Below, piece by piece: positions 1-8,399 of a DNA stretch of 35,245 bases. The DNA comes from an uncultured Eubacteriaceae bacterium (GTDB lineage: Bacteria > Bacillota > Clostridia > Eubacteriales > UBA1433). The stretch covers positions 1 through 35,245 of the forward strand of contig CALFLU010000072.1 in the NCBI GenBank assembly GCA_937880125.1, written 5' to 3'. The translations under genes were made by a program, and so were the position numbers. The notes beneath the pieces were generated by a model that did not search any database, had not been told where the DNA came from, and saw nothing but the letters and a program-made list of their open reading frames with translations. How positions within the stretch are numbered: position 1 is the first letter of the stretch; each line of letters starts with the position of its first letter.

Positions 1-969
1 GCCCATTGCCGCAGCATATTGCCCAATGGTGTAGCGCACTCTGTAGGTAAATATCTTCAGTGCCAACTCTGCACGTTCATTGCCTTCTTCCGCCGCGGTT
101 TCTATATCGCGAAAATCACTGCTCACACCGCTGACACCCAGCACGCCCGATTTTTTATTCAACACACCATCCATTTCTTTGATCGAAAAACCTTCTTTGT
201 CCATCAAAAAAGTTACGATGGCAGGGTCAATGGTTCCGCATCTCGTGCCCATGGCAAGGCCGTCCAACGGTGTAAAGCCCATGGAGGTTTCCACACTTTG
301 CCCGCCGTCAACCGCGGCAATTGAGCTGCCATTGCCCAAATGGCAAGTAATAATTTTCACATCTTTAATGTCTTTTTCAAGCATGTCTGCGGCTCTTTGT
401 GCTACATAGCGGTGGCTTGTTCCGTGAAAACCGTATTTTCGCACGCCGTATTTTTCGTAATATTCATAAGGTAACGGATAAATATAGGCATAGTTGGGCA
501 TTGTCTGATGAAATGCCGTATCAAAAACGCCTACCATCGGCACATCCGGCAAAATAGCTTTGCAAGCTTCGATACCCATCAGGTTCGGCGGATTGTGCAA
601 CGGTGCCAGCGGTATGCATTCTTCCAACGCCGCAATCACTTCGTCTGTTAAAAATACAGAAGATGCAAATTTTTCACCCGCATGCACGACGCGGTGCCCA
701 ACAGCACTGATTTCGCTCATGTCTGTAATAACACCGCAAGTGGGATCCACCAGCGCGTCCATCAAAATACGCAGTGCCTCTTTGTGGTCTTTCATCGGCT
801 GTTCAAAGACTGCATTGTCTTTGCCAGTCGGCTTATGTGTAAGAACAGACCCTTCAATGCCGATACGCTCCGCAAGCCCCTTTGCCAAAACCGATTTGTC
901 GTTCATGTCAAACAACTGATACTTTAGTGAAGAACTTCCGCAGTTAATGACTAAAATTTTCAATTCCAT
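1..969 (-). CDS. ackA: Acetate kinase, partial (C-terminus beyond window)
   Basis: The gene reads leftwards and leaves the window after 323 codons, all open. Acetate kinases are usually about 400 residues, so roughly the last 75 are missing. The translation begins MELKILVINCGSSSLKYQLF, the classic N-terminal phosphate-binding signature of the family. It also contains the GHRVVHAGEKF and YGFHGTSHRYV motifs, HLGNGSS and MGFTPLDGLAMGTRCG, the core of the ASKHA-fold active site. The enzyme interconverts acetyl phosphate plus ADP with acetate plus ATP in the cytoplasm, normally the ATP-yielding step of acetate fermentation. A GGAGG ribosome binding site lies just before the ATG, and a strong sigma-A type promoter lies further upstream. 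Pta is not visible and may lie outside the window. Identification is secure. Confidence 0.97.
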   Translation of the reverse strand, partial: MELKILVINCGSSSLKYQLFDMNDKSVLAKGLAERIGIEGSVLTHKPTGKDNAVFEQPMKDHKEALRILMDALVDPTCGVITDMSEISAVGHRVVHAGEKFASSVFLTDEVIAALEECIPLAPLHNPPNLMGIEACKAILPDVPMVGVFDTAFHQTMPNYAYIYPLPYEYYEKYGVRKYGFHGTSHRYVAQRAADMLEKDIKDVKIITCHLGNGSSIAAVDGGQSVETSMGFTPLDGLAMGTRCGTIDPAIVTFLMDKEGFSIKEMDGVLNKKSGVLGVSGVSSDFRDIETAAEEGNERAELALKIFTYRVRYTIGQYAAAMG

Positions 970-1006
970 TACCTCCAAATTTTTTTTCGCACGTTAAACT
1001 TTCATT

Positions 1007-1035
1007 ATTATAAAGTAAAAGACACGTATTTTCAA
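1007..1035 (-). promoter_or_regulatory. Sigma-A type promoter of ackA
   Basis: Read on the minus strand, TTGAAA (-35) and TATAAT (-10) are separated by 17 bp. The -10 box ends about 37 nt before the ackA ATG, leaving a leader of about 30 nt that contains GGAGG. Confidence 0.75.
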
Positions 1036-1089
1036 GGTCGTTTTGTTAAAATATTATCTATCCGGAACAAAAAAATTGTTGTTTTGCGT

Positions 1090-1095
1090 TATAAT
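1090..1095 (+). promoter_or_regulatory. Probable -10 box for tmcAL
   Basis: A perfect TATAAT lies 32 nt upstream of the tmcAL ATG. I see no convincing -35 at 16-18 bp spacing, so this is only a tentative promoter. It diverges from the ackA promoter about 55 bp away. Confidence 0.4.
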
Positions 1096-1127
1096 AGAGA
1101 GCAGATTCACAAAGGAGCTTATCTGAT

Positions 1128-2312
1128 ATGAAAGCAGTAGGTATTGTCGCGGAGTACGACCCTTTTCACAACGGTCATTATTATCACCTTGCCAAAAGCA
1201 AAGCGCTCACCGGCGCTGACGTTGTTGTCTGCGTGCTCAGCGGTGATTTTGTGCAGCGCGGCACGCCTTCCTTTTATGACAAATACGCGCGTACACGCAT
1301 GGCACTTGACGGCGGCGCGGATATTGTGCTCATGCTGCCCTTCGCTTTTAGTTGCCAGACTGCCGAAATTTTTGCCTTTGGTGCCGTGCGTCTGCTTCAC
1401 AACATCGGATGCAGTGCACTCTCCTTTGGCGCAGAGTGCGACGATATGGCTCTTTTGCACCAAGCAGCGCAGGTGCTCTGCAGGCAAGATCATGCTTTTT
1501 CTGCTTCCATTAAATCTCACCTTGCCTCGGGTCGCTCCTTCGCCAAATCGCGCCAATTGGCTTTGGCCGAACACAGCGAAGCGGCAGCAGCGTTGCTAAA
1601 CGGCTCCAACAACATTTTGGCCATCGAATACATCAAGCAAATTTTACTCCACCAATACCCCATTACTCCTTATGTCGTAAAAAGAACCGATGTTTCGCAC
1701 GACGAGGCAGCCATTGAAAATAATTACAGTTCCGCATCCCATATTCGTCATCTCATTCAGCAAAAATCACCTGTCGCCGCTGCTTGTGTGCCGAATTTTG
1801 TTGCCTCGCAATTGACAACACTAAACTATAACACGCTGGAAAATTATACAAATATCCTCTATCAAAATTTATTGATCCATACCCCTCAAAGCCTTTGTAC
1901 TTTTCCCGATATCTCTTTGGATTTGGCCAATAAAATGAAAAAAAATCTGGATTTTTTTCCTGATATCACCACTTATATCGATATTGTATCCGATAAGCAC
2001 CATACCAAGAGCCGCATTCGCCGCAGTTTGTGTCATATTTTGGTCAATTATCAGTATCCCCATCTCACCCTTTATAATAATGCACCCTCCTATCTGCGCC
2101 TGCTGGGTTTTAGCGAGAAGGGAAAAAATTATTTAAACATCCGCGGCAAAACCGATCATGTCCTCTCCAATATCAAAGATGCCTACCAAAAAATTGAAGC
2201 GTCTGAAAAATTTTTCTTGGATTTTGACTTGCTTGCATCCAATGTCTATCAACTGGGTATCGGCGGTCAAAAGGGTATCGATTATAAAATTCCGCCGATT
2301 TATCTGCAATAA
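1128..2312 (+). CDS. tmcAL: tRNA(Met) cytidine acetate ligase TmcAL (YlbM family)
   Basis: This is a 394-residue protein, the usual length for the YlbM/TmcAL family. It starts MKAVGIVAEYDPFHNGHYYH. The HNGH motif at residues 14-17 is the nucleotidyltransferase HxGH ATP-binding signature, followed by the family-typical GDFVQRGTPSFYDKY. In Bacillus subtilis TmcAL activates acetate with ATP and makes N4-acetylcytidine at the wobble base of elongator tRNA-Met; that role is inferred here from family membership. An AAAGGAG sequence 10 nt before the ATG fixes the start. The gene diverges from ackA, which is notable because both proteins handle acetate. It ends in a strong hairpin shared with the convergent gene. 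Confidence 0.93.
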   Translation: MKAVGIVAEYDPFHNGHYYHLAKSKALTGADVVVCVLSGDFVQRGTPSFYDKYARTRMALDGGADIVLMLPFAFSCQTAEIFAFGAVRLLHNIGCSALSFGAECDDMALLHQAAQVLCRQDHAFSASIKSHLASGRSFAKSRQLALAEHSEAAAALLNGSNNILAIEYIKQILLHQYPITPYVVKRTDVSHDEAAIENNYSSASHIRHLIQQKSPVAAACVPNFVASQLTTLNYNTLENYTNILYQNLLIHTPQSLCTFPDISLDLANKMKKNLDFFPDITTYIDIVSDKHHTKSRIRRSLCHILVNYQYPHLTLYNNAPSYLRLLGFSEKGKNYLNIRGKTDHVLSNIKDAYQKIEASEKFFLDFDLLASNVYQLGIGGQKGIDYKIPPIYLQ

Positions 2313-2338
2313 AAAAAGGGCATTTTGCCCTTTTTTTT
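2311..2338. terminator. Bidirectional intrinsic terminator between tmcAL and the coiled-coil gene
   Basis: A short GC stem (GGGCA/TGCCC, 3-nt loop) is flanked by an A-run on the left and a T-run on the right, so it can terminate both converging transcripts. It begins at the tmcAL stop codon. Confidence 0.85.
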
Positions 2339-2344
2339 AATTTT

Positions 2345-2839
2345 TTATGAATTTTTGCGCTTGATGCTCTTTAGTTGGCTTCTGTTTTCTTCCAGCACTT
2401 CATTCATTTTTTTCAATTCATCCTGCACATTTTTCAGCATGCCTTCGGCATACTCCGCGCTGCCGCCAATAACTTCTTTGGCATTTAACTCGGCCTGTGC
2501 AACGATTTTTTTTGCCAAATCTTCACTGTCTTTAATGGTCTGCTGCGCCTGCATATAAGCATTTCTGGCCACCTCGTCGCTGTCAATGAGTTCCTTTTGC
2601 TTTCTGACGGCTCCTTCAATGAGGGTTTTGGCCTTGGACTGCGCCGCACCGATGATTCTGCTTTCTTCTTGTCGAACTCTTCTGCCTTCCAAAACTTCTT
2701 CGGGAAGACGCTGACGTATTTCATCTATCAAATCCAACACATCTTCCGGGTTCAGCATAATTTTTTTATTTGTCAACGGAACCGTATTGCTTCTTCGTAT
2801 GATTTCTTCCAATTCATCCAACAACTCAACTACTCTCAT
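2345..2839 (-). CDS. Small coiled-coil protein of unknown function downstream of coaD
   Basis: The protein has 164 residues starting MRVVELLDELEEII. An ATG five codons upstream is in frame, but it overlaps the GGAGGG ribosome binding site, so the inner ATG was chosen. That ATG also overlaps the coaD stop as ATGA. After a short N-terminal region with PEDVLDLIDEIRQRLPEEV, the rest is a charged, Ala/Glu/Lys/Gln-rich helix with long heptad-like stretches from about residue 55 to the C-terminus, rich in basic residues at the end (KSIKRKNS). There is no signal peptide, membrane segment or Walker motif. Composition recalls F0 subunit b or DivIVA-type coiled coils, but I do not assign a function. It is last in the string with coaD and rsmD and ends at the shared terminator. 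Confidence 0.85.
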   Translation of the reverse strand: MRVVELLDELEEIIRRSNTVPLTNKKIMLNPEDVLDLIDEIRQRLPEEVLEGRRVRQEESRIIGAAQSKAKTLIEGAVRKQKELIDSDEVARNAYMQAQQTIKDSEDLAKKIVAQAELNAKEVIGGSAEYAEGMLKNVQDELKKMNEVLEENRSQLKSIKRKNS

Positions 2840-3321
2840 GATTCTTCCCTCCATTTTTTGACAATCGCCTCTTGCACGTGCGTCGGCACCATTTCCGAGA
2901 TATCGCTGCCATAGGATGCCAGCTCTTTAATGATGCTTGAGCTGATAAAAGAATAATTTTCTGTCGCCACCAACAACACCGTTTCAATGTCAGGCTCAAT
3001 CTTTTTATTGATCAGTGCCATTTGGGCTTCGGATTCATAGTCCGTAATCACTCTTAGACCTTTGATGATTGCTTTTGCATTTACTTTTTTGCAAAATTCA
3101 ACGAGCAATCCATCATAGGAAACCACTTCCACATTGATAATTCCTTCTACTGCCTGCTCAATAAAGCCAACGCGCTCTTGCGGGGTAAACATACATTTTT
3201 TTTGTTTGTTAACAAGCACTGCAATATACAGTTTGTCAACCAATCCTGCCGCCCGTCGAATAATATCAAGATGCCCGTTGGTAATGGGGTCAAAACTTCC
3301 GGGATAGACTGCTATGTGCAT
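2836..3321 (-). CDS. coaD: Pantetheine-phosphate adenylyltransferase
   Basis: The protein has 161 residues, normal for CoaD. It begins MHIAVYPGSFDPITNGHLDI, carrying the TNGH form of the HxGH nucleotidyltransferase motif at residues 14-17. ISSSIIKEL near the C-terminus matches the second nucleotide-binding signature. CoaD transfers AMP from ATP to 4'-phosphopantetheine, the penultimate step of coenzyme A synthesis. AAAGGA lies 8 nt before the ATG. It follows rsmD by 3 nt, and its stop overlaps the next gene. The rsmD-coaD pair is a very common arrangement in Bacillota. The coaBC gene of the same pathway is not present in this window. Confidence 0.96.
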   Translation of the reverse strand: MHIAVYPGSFDPITNGHLDIIRRAAGLVDKLYIAVLVNKQKKCMFTPQERVGFIEQAVEGIINVEVVSYDGLLVEFCKKVNAKAIIKGLRVITDYESEAQMALINKKIEPDIETVLLVATENYSFISSSIIKELASYGSDISEMVPTHVQEAIVKKWREES

Positions 3322-3324
3322 TGT

Positions 3325-3864
3325 TTATGTCCTTTCAAACACGCTGATAACCGTATCGGCATATTTTTTTTGTTTTATCAGTTCCAGTCTGCTATCAGAC
3401 TGCGGCACAACAAGACAATCGTGCTCTATAATCAAAAACCCGCCGCGCTGCAACACGTCTGCATCGGCAACAAGCAAAGCCAGTTTATCAAATCCTTGCA
3501 TTGCATAAGGCGGATCGGTAAATATTATATCAAATTTTAGTTCCGTTTTCTTTATAAAATTAAAAAAGTTCTCCCTGAACACAAAGCCCTGTGTTTTAAC
3601 CGATAATTTTTTAAGATTTTTTCCCAATATTTCAATGCTTCTCGCTTCGCTATCCACAAAGAAACTGCTTTGGGCACCTCTGCTCAATGCCTCAATACCC
3701 ATTGCACCGCTGCCTGCAAAACCGTCTAAAAACAGCGCACCGTCGATATAGGGCGCCATCATGTTAAACACTGCGCCACGCACCTTGGAACTCGTTGGTC
3801 TGATTTGTTTTCCGTCAAGAAAAATAAGTTTTCTGCCTTTATATTTTCCGCCGATGATTTGCAT
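3325..3864 (-). CDS. rsmD: 16S rRNA (guanine966-N2)-methyltransferase RsmD
   Basis: The protein has 179 residues and starts MQIIGGKYKGRKL. The SAM-binding glycine-rich motif GFAGSGAMGIEALSRGA lies around residues 48-64, and the catalytic N6/N2-methyltransferase motif DPPY lies at residues 117-120. RsmD methylates G966 (E. coli numbering) of 16S rRNA in the small subunit. The start is 6 nt after the recG stop. The ribosome binding site is weak (AAGCGGG region), which suggests translational coupling to recG. Identification is firm from the motifs and the coaD neighbour. Confidence 0.94.
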   Translation of the reverse strand: MQIIGGKYKGRKLIFLDGKQIRPTSSKVRGAVFNMMAPYIDGALFLDGFAGSGAMGIEALSRGAQSSFFVDSEARSIEILGKNLKKLSVKTQGFVFRENFFNFIKKTELKFDIIFTDPPYAMQGFDKLALLVADADVLQRGGFLIIEHDCLVVPQSDSRLELIKQKKYADTVISVFERT

Positions 3865-3870
3865 ACCCGC

Positions 3871-5931
3871 TTAGCCGTCCGTTTCTTCTTGCATCATCAT
3901 ATTTTGCAATCTCCGTAATGTTTTTTCAATAAAGGTTTTATATTTCTTTTCGCCGCACACATAGTCCACCGCTTCTTTTGCGCGAAAAACCAAATGCGGC
4001 ATGCTCAAAATATTCGCATAGCGAAAACGAAAAATGCCGTGCTGGCGCTGCCCCGTCATTTCTCCCGGTCCGCGCAGCTCCAGATCCTTTTGCGCAATGT
4101 CAAATCCGTTGGTTGATTGCGTGATAATTTCCATGCGTCTTGCGGTTAAGTCCCCTGTTGAATCCGTAACAAAGATGCACTCCGCATTTTTGTCGTTTCT
4201 GCCGACTCTGCCGCGCATTTGATGCAACTGACTCAACCCGAAACGCTCTGCATTATTGATAACTATCAGCGTGGCATCTTGCGCATCTAGGCCGATTTCC
4301 ACAATGGTTGTGGCCACCAGCACGCTGATTTTCTTATCAAAAAAATCCTGTGCAATGCTGTTTTTTTGTTCTGTATTCATTTTGCCGTGAATCATGGCAA
4401 CAGATATTTTCTTTAATTCATTTTTTATTTCTTCATATTGCTCTTCCAATGAAAAAATGTCGTTTTCTTCGTCCCTTTCAATGCCCGCACAAACAATATA
4501 GCATTGCTCACCGGCTTGTACCTTGGACTCAATAAAGCGATAGATCCGCTTGCGGTGCGCGGAGTTGGCGGCAAAAGAACGAATCGGTTTTCTGCCGGGC
4601 GGCGTGCTGTCTATAACGCTGATATCCAAACTGGCATACATCACCAAGGCCAATGTGCGCGGAATCGGCGTTGCACTCATCAACAAAACATGCACAGACA
4701 GTCCCTTTCTTGCAAGCGCCGTTCGCTGAAGCACCCCAAATTTGTGCTGCTCGTCTGTTACAATAAGCGCCAGGTTTTCATAGCGAATATCTTCCGAAAA
4801 CAATGCATGGGTGCCGATTGCAATGACCTTTCCTTGTTTGAGTAATGTATTTTTAATGATTTCTCTTTCTCTTTTTTCCGTGGAAGCCGTCAACAACACC
4901 ACTTCAATGCCCCACACTTCGGCAAGGGGCTTGATTTTTTGATAATGCTGCTTTGCCAACAACTCCGTGGGAGCCATCATCGCCGCCTGAAAGCCCTGTG
5001 CCGCCGCTGCAAGCAAGGCATAAAATGCCACAACCGTCTTGCCGCTTCCCACATCCCCTTGCAACAGTCGATTCATGACCTTATCCCTTCGCCCGATATC
5101 ATTTTTGATATCGGCAATCGCCTGCTGTTGTGCCTCAGTCAGCCTAAAAGGCAGGGACTGTGCAAAGTCATCATCTATTTTTGCCTCAATGATGTATCGG
5201 TTTTGCCTGCTGCTCATTTCAGCTTTGTTTTCATAAAACAGCAGCAACGTCGCAAAAATCTCGTCAAAGGCAAAGCGCTCTCTCGCGCTCTGCGCTGCCT
5301 CCAAATTTTGCGGCGTATGGATTGCTTTGAGCGCAGCGGCAATGTCTTGCACATCAAATTTGCGCCGAAGCTCTTGGGGCCACAAGTCTGCCACACCATC
5401 ACCGAATTGATTCCAGGCATTTTTAATAATAGCGTGCATTACGCTTTGCGTCAGGGCAGTGGAGGCTGCACTTAATTTGTAAGCAGGGTAAATCTGAAGG
5501 TTTTTTGCCAGATCATCTATGTCGCAGACAATGGGATTATACACAACAAAATCCGATAACGTGCGCTGAATTCTGCCGTAAACAAAATATTGTTTGCCGA
5601 CTTCAAACTTTTTCGCCTGATACGGCGCATTAAAAATCATCACCGTGCCCTTGATGCCGCTGCTGGTTACTTTTACCTTTACCGTGCTCTTTTTTCTTTT
5701 GATGTAGTGCACCTCGGCACAAGAGATTACCTCTATGATGATTCCCGCCTTTGTCTCGGTGGCCAAAAGATTGATGTCGCTGATATGGCTTCTGTCCTCA
5801 TAGGATTTTGGCAAGCTGGAAAAAAGGTCATACAGACAAAAAATGCCCGACTGCTGCAGGGCATCTTTTCTTTTTTGAGCGACTCCTTTAATTTGGTCTA
5901 GCTGTGCAGTGGTTTTAACTTCAAACAGCAT
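3871..5931 (-). CDS. recG: ATP-dependent DNA helicase RecG
   Basis: This is a 686-residue protein of normal RecG length. The N-terminal wedge/OB region includes a helix-hairpin-helix-like start (QLDQIKGVAQKRKDAL). The helicase core has Walker A GDVGSGKT at residues 292-299, DEQH (motif II) at 393-396 in DEQHKFGVLQR, motif III MSATPIPRTLAL, and motif VI HQMRGRVGR. The LRGPGEMTGQRQHG segment near the C-terminus is also characteristic. RecG remodels stalled forks and Holliday junctions. It lies 5 nt downstream of fakA, an order common in Bacillota. The ribosome binding site is weak (AAAAGAG), so coupling to fakA is likely. Confidence 0.97.
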   Translation of the reverse strand: MLFEVKTTAQLDQIKGVAQKRKDALQQSGIFCLYDLFSSLPKSYEDRSHISDINLLATETKAGIIIEVISCAEVHYIKRKKSTVKVKVTSSGIKGTVMIFNAPYQAKKFEVGKQYFVYGRIQRTLSDFVVYNPIVCDIDDLAKNLQIYPAYKLSAASTALTQSVMHAIIKNAWNQFGDGVADLWPQELRRKFDVQDIAAALKAIHTPQNLEAAQSARERFAFDEIFATLLLFYENKAEMSSRQNRYIIEAKIDDDFAQSLPFRLTEAQQQAIADIKNDIGRRDKVMNRLLQGDVGSGKTVVAFYALLAAAAQGFQAAMMAPTELLAKQHYQKIKPLAEVWGIEVVLLTASTEKREREIIKNTLLKQGKVIAIGTHALFSEDIRYENLALIVTDEQHKFGVLQRTALARKGLSVHVLLMSATPIPRTLALVMYASLDISVIDSTPPGRKPIRSFAANSAHRKRIYRFIESKVQAGEQCYIVCAGIERDEENDIFSLEEQYEEIKNELKKISVAMIHGKMNTEQKNSIAQDFFDKKISVLVATTIVEIGLDAQDATLIVINNAERFGLSQLHQMRGRVGRNDKNAECIFVTDSTGDLTARRMEIITQSTNGFDIAQKDLELRGPGEMTGQRQHGIFRFRYANILSMPHLVFRAKEAVDYVCGEKKYKTFIEKTLRRLQNMMMQEETDG

Positions 5932-5936
5932 CTCTT

Positions 5937-7562
5937 TTATTCAACCGATATGATGTAATAATACAATCGCTGTCCGCCATATTGTAAAACCACATCCTGA
6001 TCGCTGTAAATTTTTTCTAACTTCTTATGTAGCTTTTGCGCCTCTTTTTGCGAGGTGTCTTCACCGTAATAAACATAGATCAATTCCGTTTCTTCGTCCA
6101 CCATCCCCGCCAGCAGTTCAAGTGCCGCTTTTTCCGTAGAATTGGATACGGCTATGATGCCTTGGCGGTCGTTGATGCCAATGATATTGCCTTTTTTGAT
6201 GGTTTTTTTGTCGATGGTCGTATCCCTTACCGAAAAAGTGACTTGGCCCGTTTTTACTTTTTCAATCGCATGGGCAAACGTGTCCATATTTTCTTTTACG
6301 TCTGATTCTTCCGAAAAAGCCAACACCGCCGAAATACCTTGCGGGATTGTTTTTGTCGGAATCACTTCAATGTGTTCGGCGGAAACTTCCTTCGCCTGGT
6401 TTGCCGCTAAAATAATATTTTTGTTGTTTGGCAACAAATAAATGACATCGGCATTAATCGATTCAATCTCGTCCAAAAAATCCTGCGTACTCGGATTCAT
6501 CGTCTGACCGCCTTTGATGATATTTTGCACGCCGATATCGCGGAAAATTTGCTCGATTCCCTCTCCGGCTGCCACTGCAACAAAAGCGTATTTCGATCTT
6601 TTCTCGGGCTTTTGCTTTTTATAGGATTCTTCGTGCACCATTGTGTTTTCGTGCTGAAGTTTCATATTTTCTATTTTAATATCCAGCAGTTCGCCATAGG
6701 TCAAGCACTGACTGAGCACTTTTCCCGGCTCATTGGTATGAATGTGCACTTTGATAATGTCTTCATCCCCCACGACAACCATGCTGTCTCCCATGGGCAG
6801 CAGTTTTGTACGCAGTGTAGGCGCCTTGCCGGCATCTCCTTGAATCATGGCTTCCGTGCAATACAAAAATCTTATATCTGCCGCATCTGCGGATTTTAAC
6901 GCCTTTTTCACGTCTTTTTCCGCACCTTGAATATCTTTTTGTTCTAGGACTTCTCCCCTCAGTGCAGCCAAAAATCCTTTATAGATATAAATCAGTCCTT
7001 TGCCGCCTGCATCCACCACACCGGCTTCTTTGAGCACGGGCAACATCTCAGGCGTTCTTTCCAGGGCTTCTTCCCCTGCTTGTACAATTTTTTCTAAAAA
7101 AGCGTCTACTTGCTGATACTTTTCAAAATTCGAAGTAGCGAATGTCGCCATTTCTCTGGCAACGGTTAGTATGGTTCCTTCCGTGGGTTTAATAACCGCC
7201 TTATAGGCCATGTCCGCCGAAGATTTCATGCAAACCGCCAACTGCGACACACTCAAGGTTTTTCTTTCCTTGCAGCCTTCATAAAACCCTCTTAGCAGCT
7301 GAGACAAAATGACCCCCGAGTTTCCCCTGGCACCCATTAAAGCGCCCGAAGAAATTGACTTTGCCACCGCGCTAACCGTGCGCTCGTCCACAGAGCGTGC
7401 ACTTCTTGCCGCTGAATGAATGGTCAGCGACATATTTGTACCCGTGTCCCCATCCGGCACCGGAAACACGTTGAGTTTATTAACCTCTTCTTTATTCATT
7501 TCCAAATAAGCAGCCGCATAATCGATTGCCTTGATTAATCCCTGTCCATCTAAAACTTCCAT
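5937..7562 (-). CDS. fakA: DAK2-domain fatty acid kinase FakA (YloV family)
   Basis: The protein has 541 residues, near the usual 550 for the YloV/FakA family. The N-terminal DAK2 (DhaL-like) kinase domain shows NVFPVPDGDTGTNMS, with the metal-binding aspartates at D37 and D39, then GARGNSGVILSQ. A middle segment and a C-terminal DegV-like domain follow. FakA phosphorylates fatty acids carried by a FakB (DegV) protein so they can enter phospholipid synthesis through PlsX/PlsY; FakB is not in this window. AAGGTGGAG lies just before the ATG. It follows the asp23-like gene by 23 nt, the same pairing as yloU-yloV in Bacillus. Confidence 0.92.
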   Translation of the reverse strand: MEVLDGQGLIKAIDYAAAYLEMNKEEVNKLNVFPVPDGDTGTNMSLTIHSAARSARSVDERTVSAVAKSISSGALMGARGNSGVILSQLLRGFYEGCKERKTLSVSQLAVCMKSSADMAYKAVIKPTEGTILTVAREMATFATSNFEKYQQVDAFLEKIVQAGEEALERTPEMLPVLKEAGVVDAGGKGLIYIYKGFLAALRGEVLEQKDIQGAEKDVKKALKSADAADIRFLYCTEAMIQGDAGKAPTLRTKLLPMGDSMVVVGDEDIIKVHIHTNEPGKVLSQCLTYGELLDIKIENMKLQHENTMVHEESYKKQKPEKRSKYAFVAVAAGEGIEQIFRDIGVQNIIKGGQTMNPSTQDFLDEIESINADVIYLLPNNKNIILAANQAKEVSAEHIEVIPTKTIPQGISAVLAFSEESDVKENMDTFAHAIEKVKTGQVTFSVRDTTIDKKTIKKGNIIGINDRQGIIAVSNSTEKAALELLAGMVDEETELIYVYYGEDTSQKEAQKLHKKLEKIYSDQDVVLQYGGQRLYYYIISVE

Positions 7563-7585
7563 AACTCCACCTTTATGCGTAATCT

Positions 7586-7924
7586 TTAAATCCTGACACT
7601 TTCAATATAGACGTTGATTTGTTTGACTTTGATGCCTGTTGTTTTTTCTACGTTATAACGAACGCTTTCAATGACGTTTTCCGCAACCGTCTGCAGCCTC
7701 ACACCAAATTCAAATATCACGTGCAGGTCAATGACCACGCCTTCTTTGGTTTCAGTGACCCTGACACCCTTTGCACTCTGTTCATTTTTCAGCAGCACAA
7801 CAAAATCCAGACTTTTCTTTGCCATGCCAACGAGTCCATAGCAATCCAGCGCCGCAAGGGCAGCGGTTTTTGCCACTATATTTTTTGAAATTTTTACTGT
7901 TCCGTATTTGCTTCCAAGCTCCAT
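7586..7924 (-). CDS. Asp23/Gls24 family envelope-associated protein (YloU type)
   Basis: A 112-residue Asp23/Gls24-family protein beginning MELGSKYGTVKISKNIVAKTA. It contains the family pattern of an alternating beta/alpha fold with GVVIDLHVIFEFGVRLQTVAENV and VKQINVYIESV at the C-terminus. Family members are cytoplasmic proteins linked to envelope homeostasis; the precise role of the YloU branch is not settled. It is first in the string leading into fakA and recG and has its own promoter. The GAGGAG element is 12 nt upstream of the ATG, slightly far. Confidence 0.9.
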   Translation of the reverse strand: MELGSKYGTVKISKNIVAKTAALAALDCYGLVGMAKKSLDFVVLLKNEQSAKGVRVTETKEGVVIDLHVIFEFGVRLQTVAENVIESVRYNVEKTTGIKVKQINVYIESVRI

Positions 7925-7960
7925 GCGATTTCCTAACTCCTCACCTGAATTATTTTACCT

Positions 7961-7989
7961 ATTTTACTTTATTTTTAATGATTTATCAA
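7961..7989 (-). promoter_or_regulatory. Promoter of the asp23-like/fakA/recG string
   Basis: On the minus strand, TTGATA and TAAAAT are 17 bp apart. The predicted start leaves a leader of about 30 nt to the ATG. It is back to back with the rpmB promoter. Confidence 0.6.
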
Positions 7990-8037
7990 TACTCCGCTCT
8001 GCTTTATAAAGAATTCACAAGTTTTTTGAAAAAAAAT

Positions 8038-8067
8038 TTGCATTTTCGCAATCAATGATGTTATAAT
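8038..8067 (+). promoter_or_regulatory. Promoter of rpmB
   Basis: TTGCAT and a perfect TATAAT are 18 bp apart on the plus strand. The -10 box ends 40 nt before the rpmB ATG, and AAAGGAGA lies between them. Confidence 0.65.
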
Positions 8068-8107
8068 GTTTGTCGCTTATCAACTCTACAACAAAGGAGA
8101 TACGAAG

Positions 8108-8296
8108 ATGGCAAAACAATGTTATGTATGTGAAAAAAAACCCGTCAGCGGCAACACCATCAGCCATTCCAACAGACACACACGACGTGTTTGGAAACCC
8201 AATTTGCGAAAAGTCAGTGTCATAGAAAACGGCACGCCTAAAACGGTACACGTCTGCACGCGTTGTCTGCGTTCCGATAAAGTTACGCGCGCTTAA
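8108..8296 (+). CDS. rpmB: 50S ribosomal protein L28
   Basis: A 62-residue protein starting MAKQCYVCEKKPVSGNTISH, the normal L28 length. The in-frame codons before this ATG are leader, because AAAGGAGA lies just upstream of position 8108. It has two CxxC pairs, CYVC near the N-terminus and CTRC near the C-terminus, so this is the zinc-binding (C+) form of L28. L28 is a large-subunit protein. As in Bacillus, it stands alone and diverges from the asp23/fakA string. No spoVM-like small ORF is visible beside it, although B. subtilis has one at this place. Confidence 0.96.
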   Translation: MAKQCYVCEKKPVSGNTISHSNRHTRRVWKPNLRKVSVIENGTPKTVHVCTRCLRSDKVTRA

Positions 8297-8325
8297 TTTA
8301 TTTTAATATCAATGATGCATATTTC

Positions 8326-8359
8326 AAAAGACAGGCTCTTTGTTTGTGTCTGTTTTTTT
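8326..8359 (+). terminator. Probable intrinsic terminator after rpmB
   Basis: AAAAGACAG can pair with CTGTTTTTTT (one G-T pair), or AGACA with TGTCT. Either stem is followed by a run of T residues. The stem is modest and the loop large (13-15 nt), so strength is uncertain. It may also serve thiN from the other strand. Confidence 0.5.
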
Positions 8360-8399
8360 GTTGCTTATAATCTTTTAATCTTCCTGGTTTTATGAGGTT

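Noticed and set aside
7961..7970. ATTTTACTTT near the asp23-like promoter resembles one arm of the inverted repeat at 33189-33214
   Set aside because: Only one arm is present and the sequence is low-complexity AT-rich; there is not enough to call a shared operator.
8297..8399. A spoVM-like small gene between rpmB and thiN
   Set aside because: Neither strand shows a short ORF resembling the SpoVM helix, and the gap mainly holds a hairpin and T-run.
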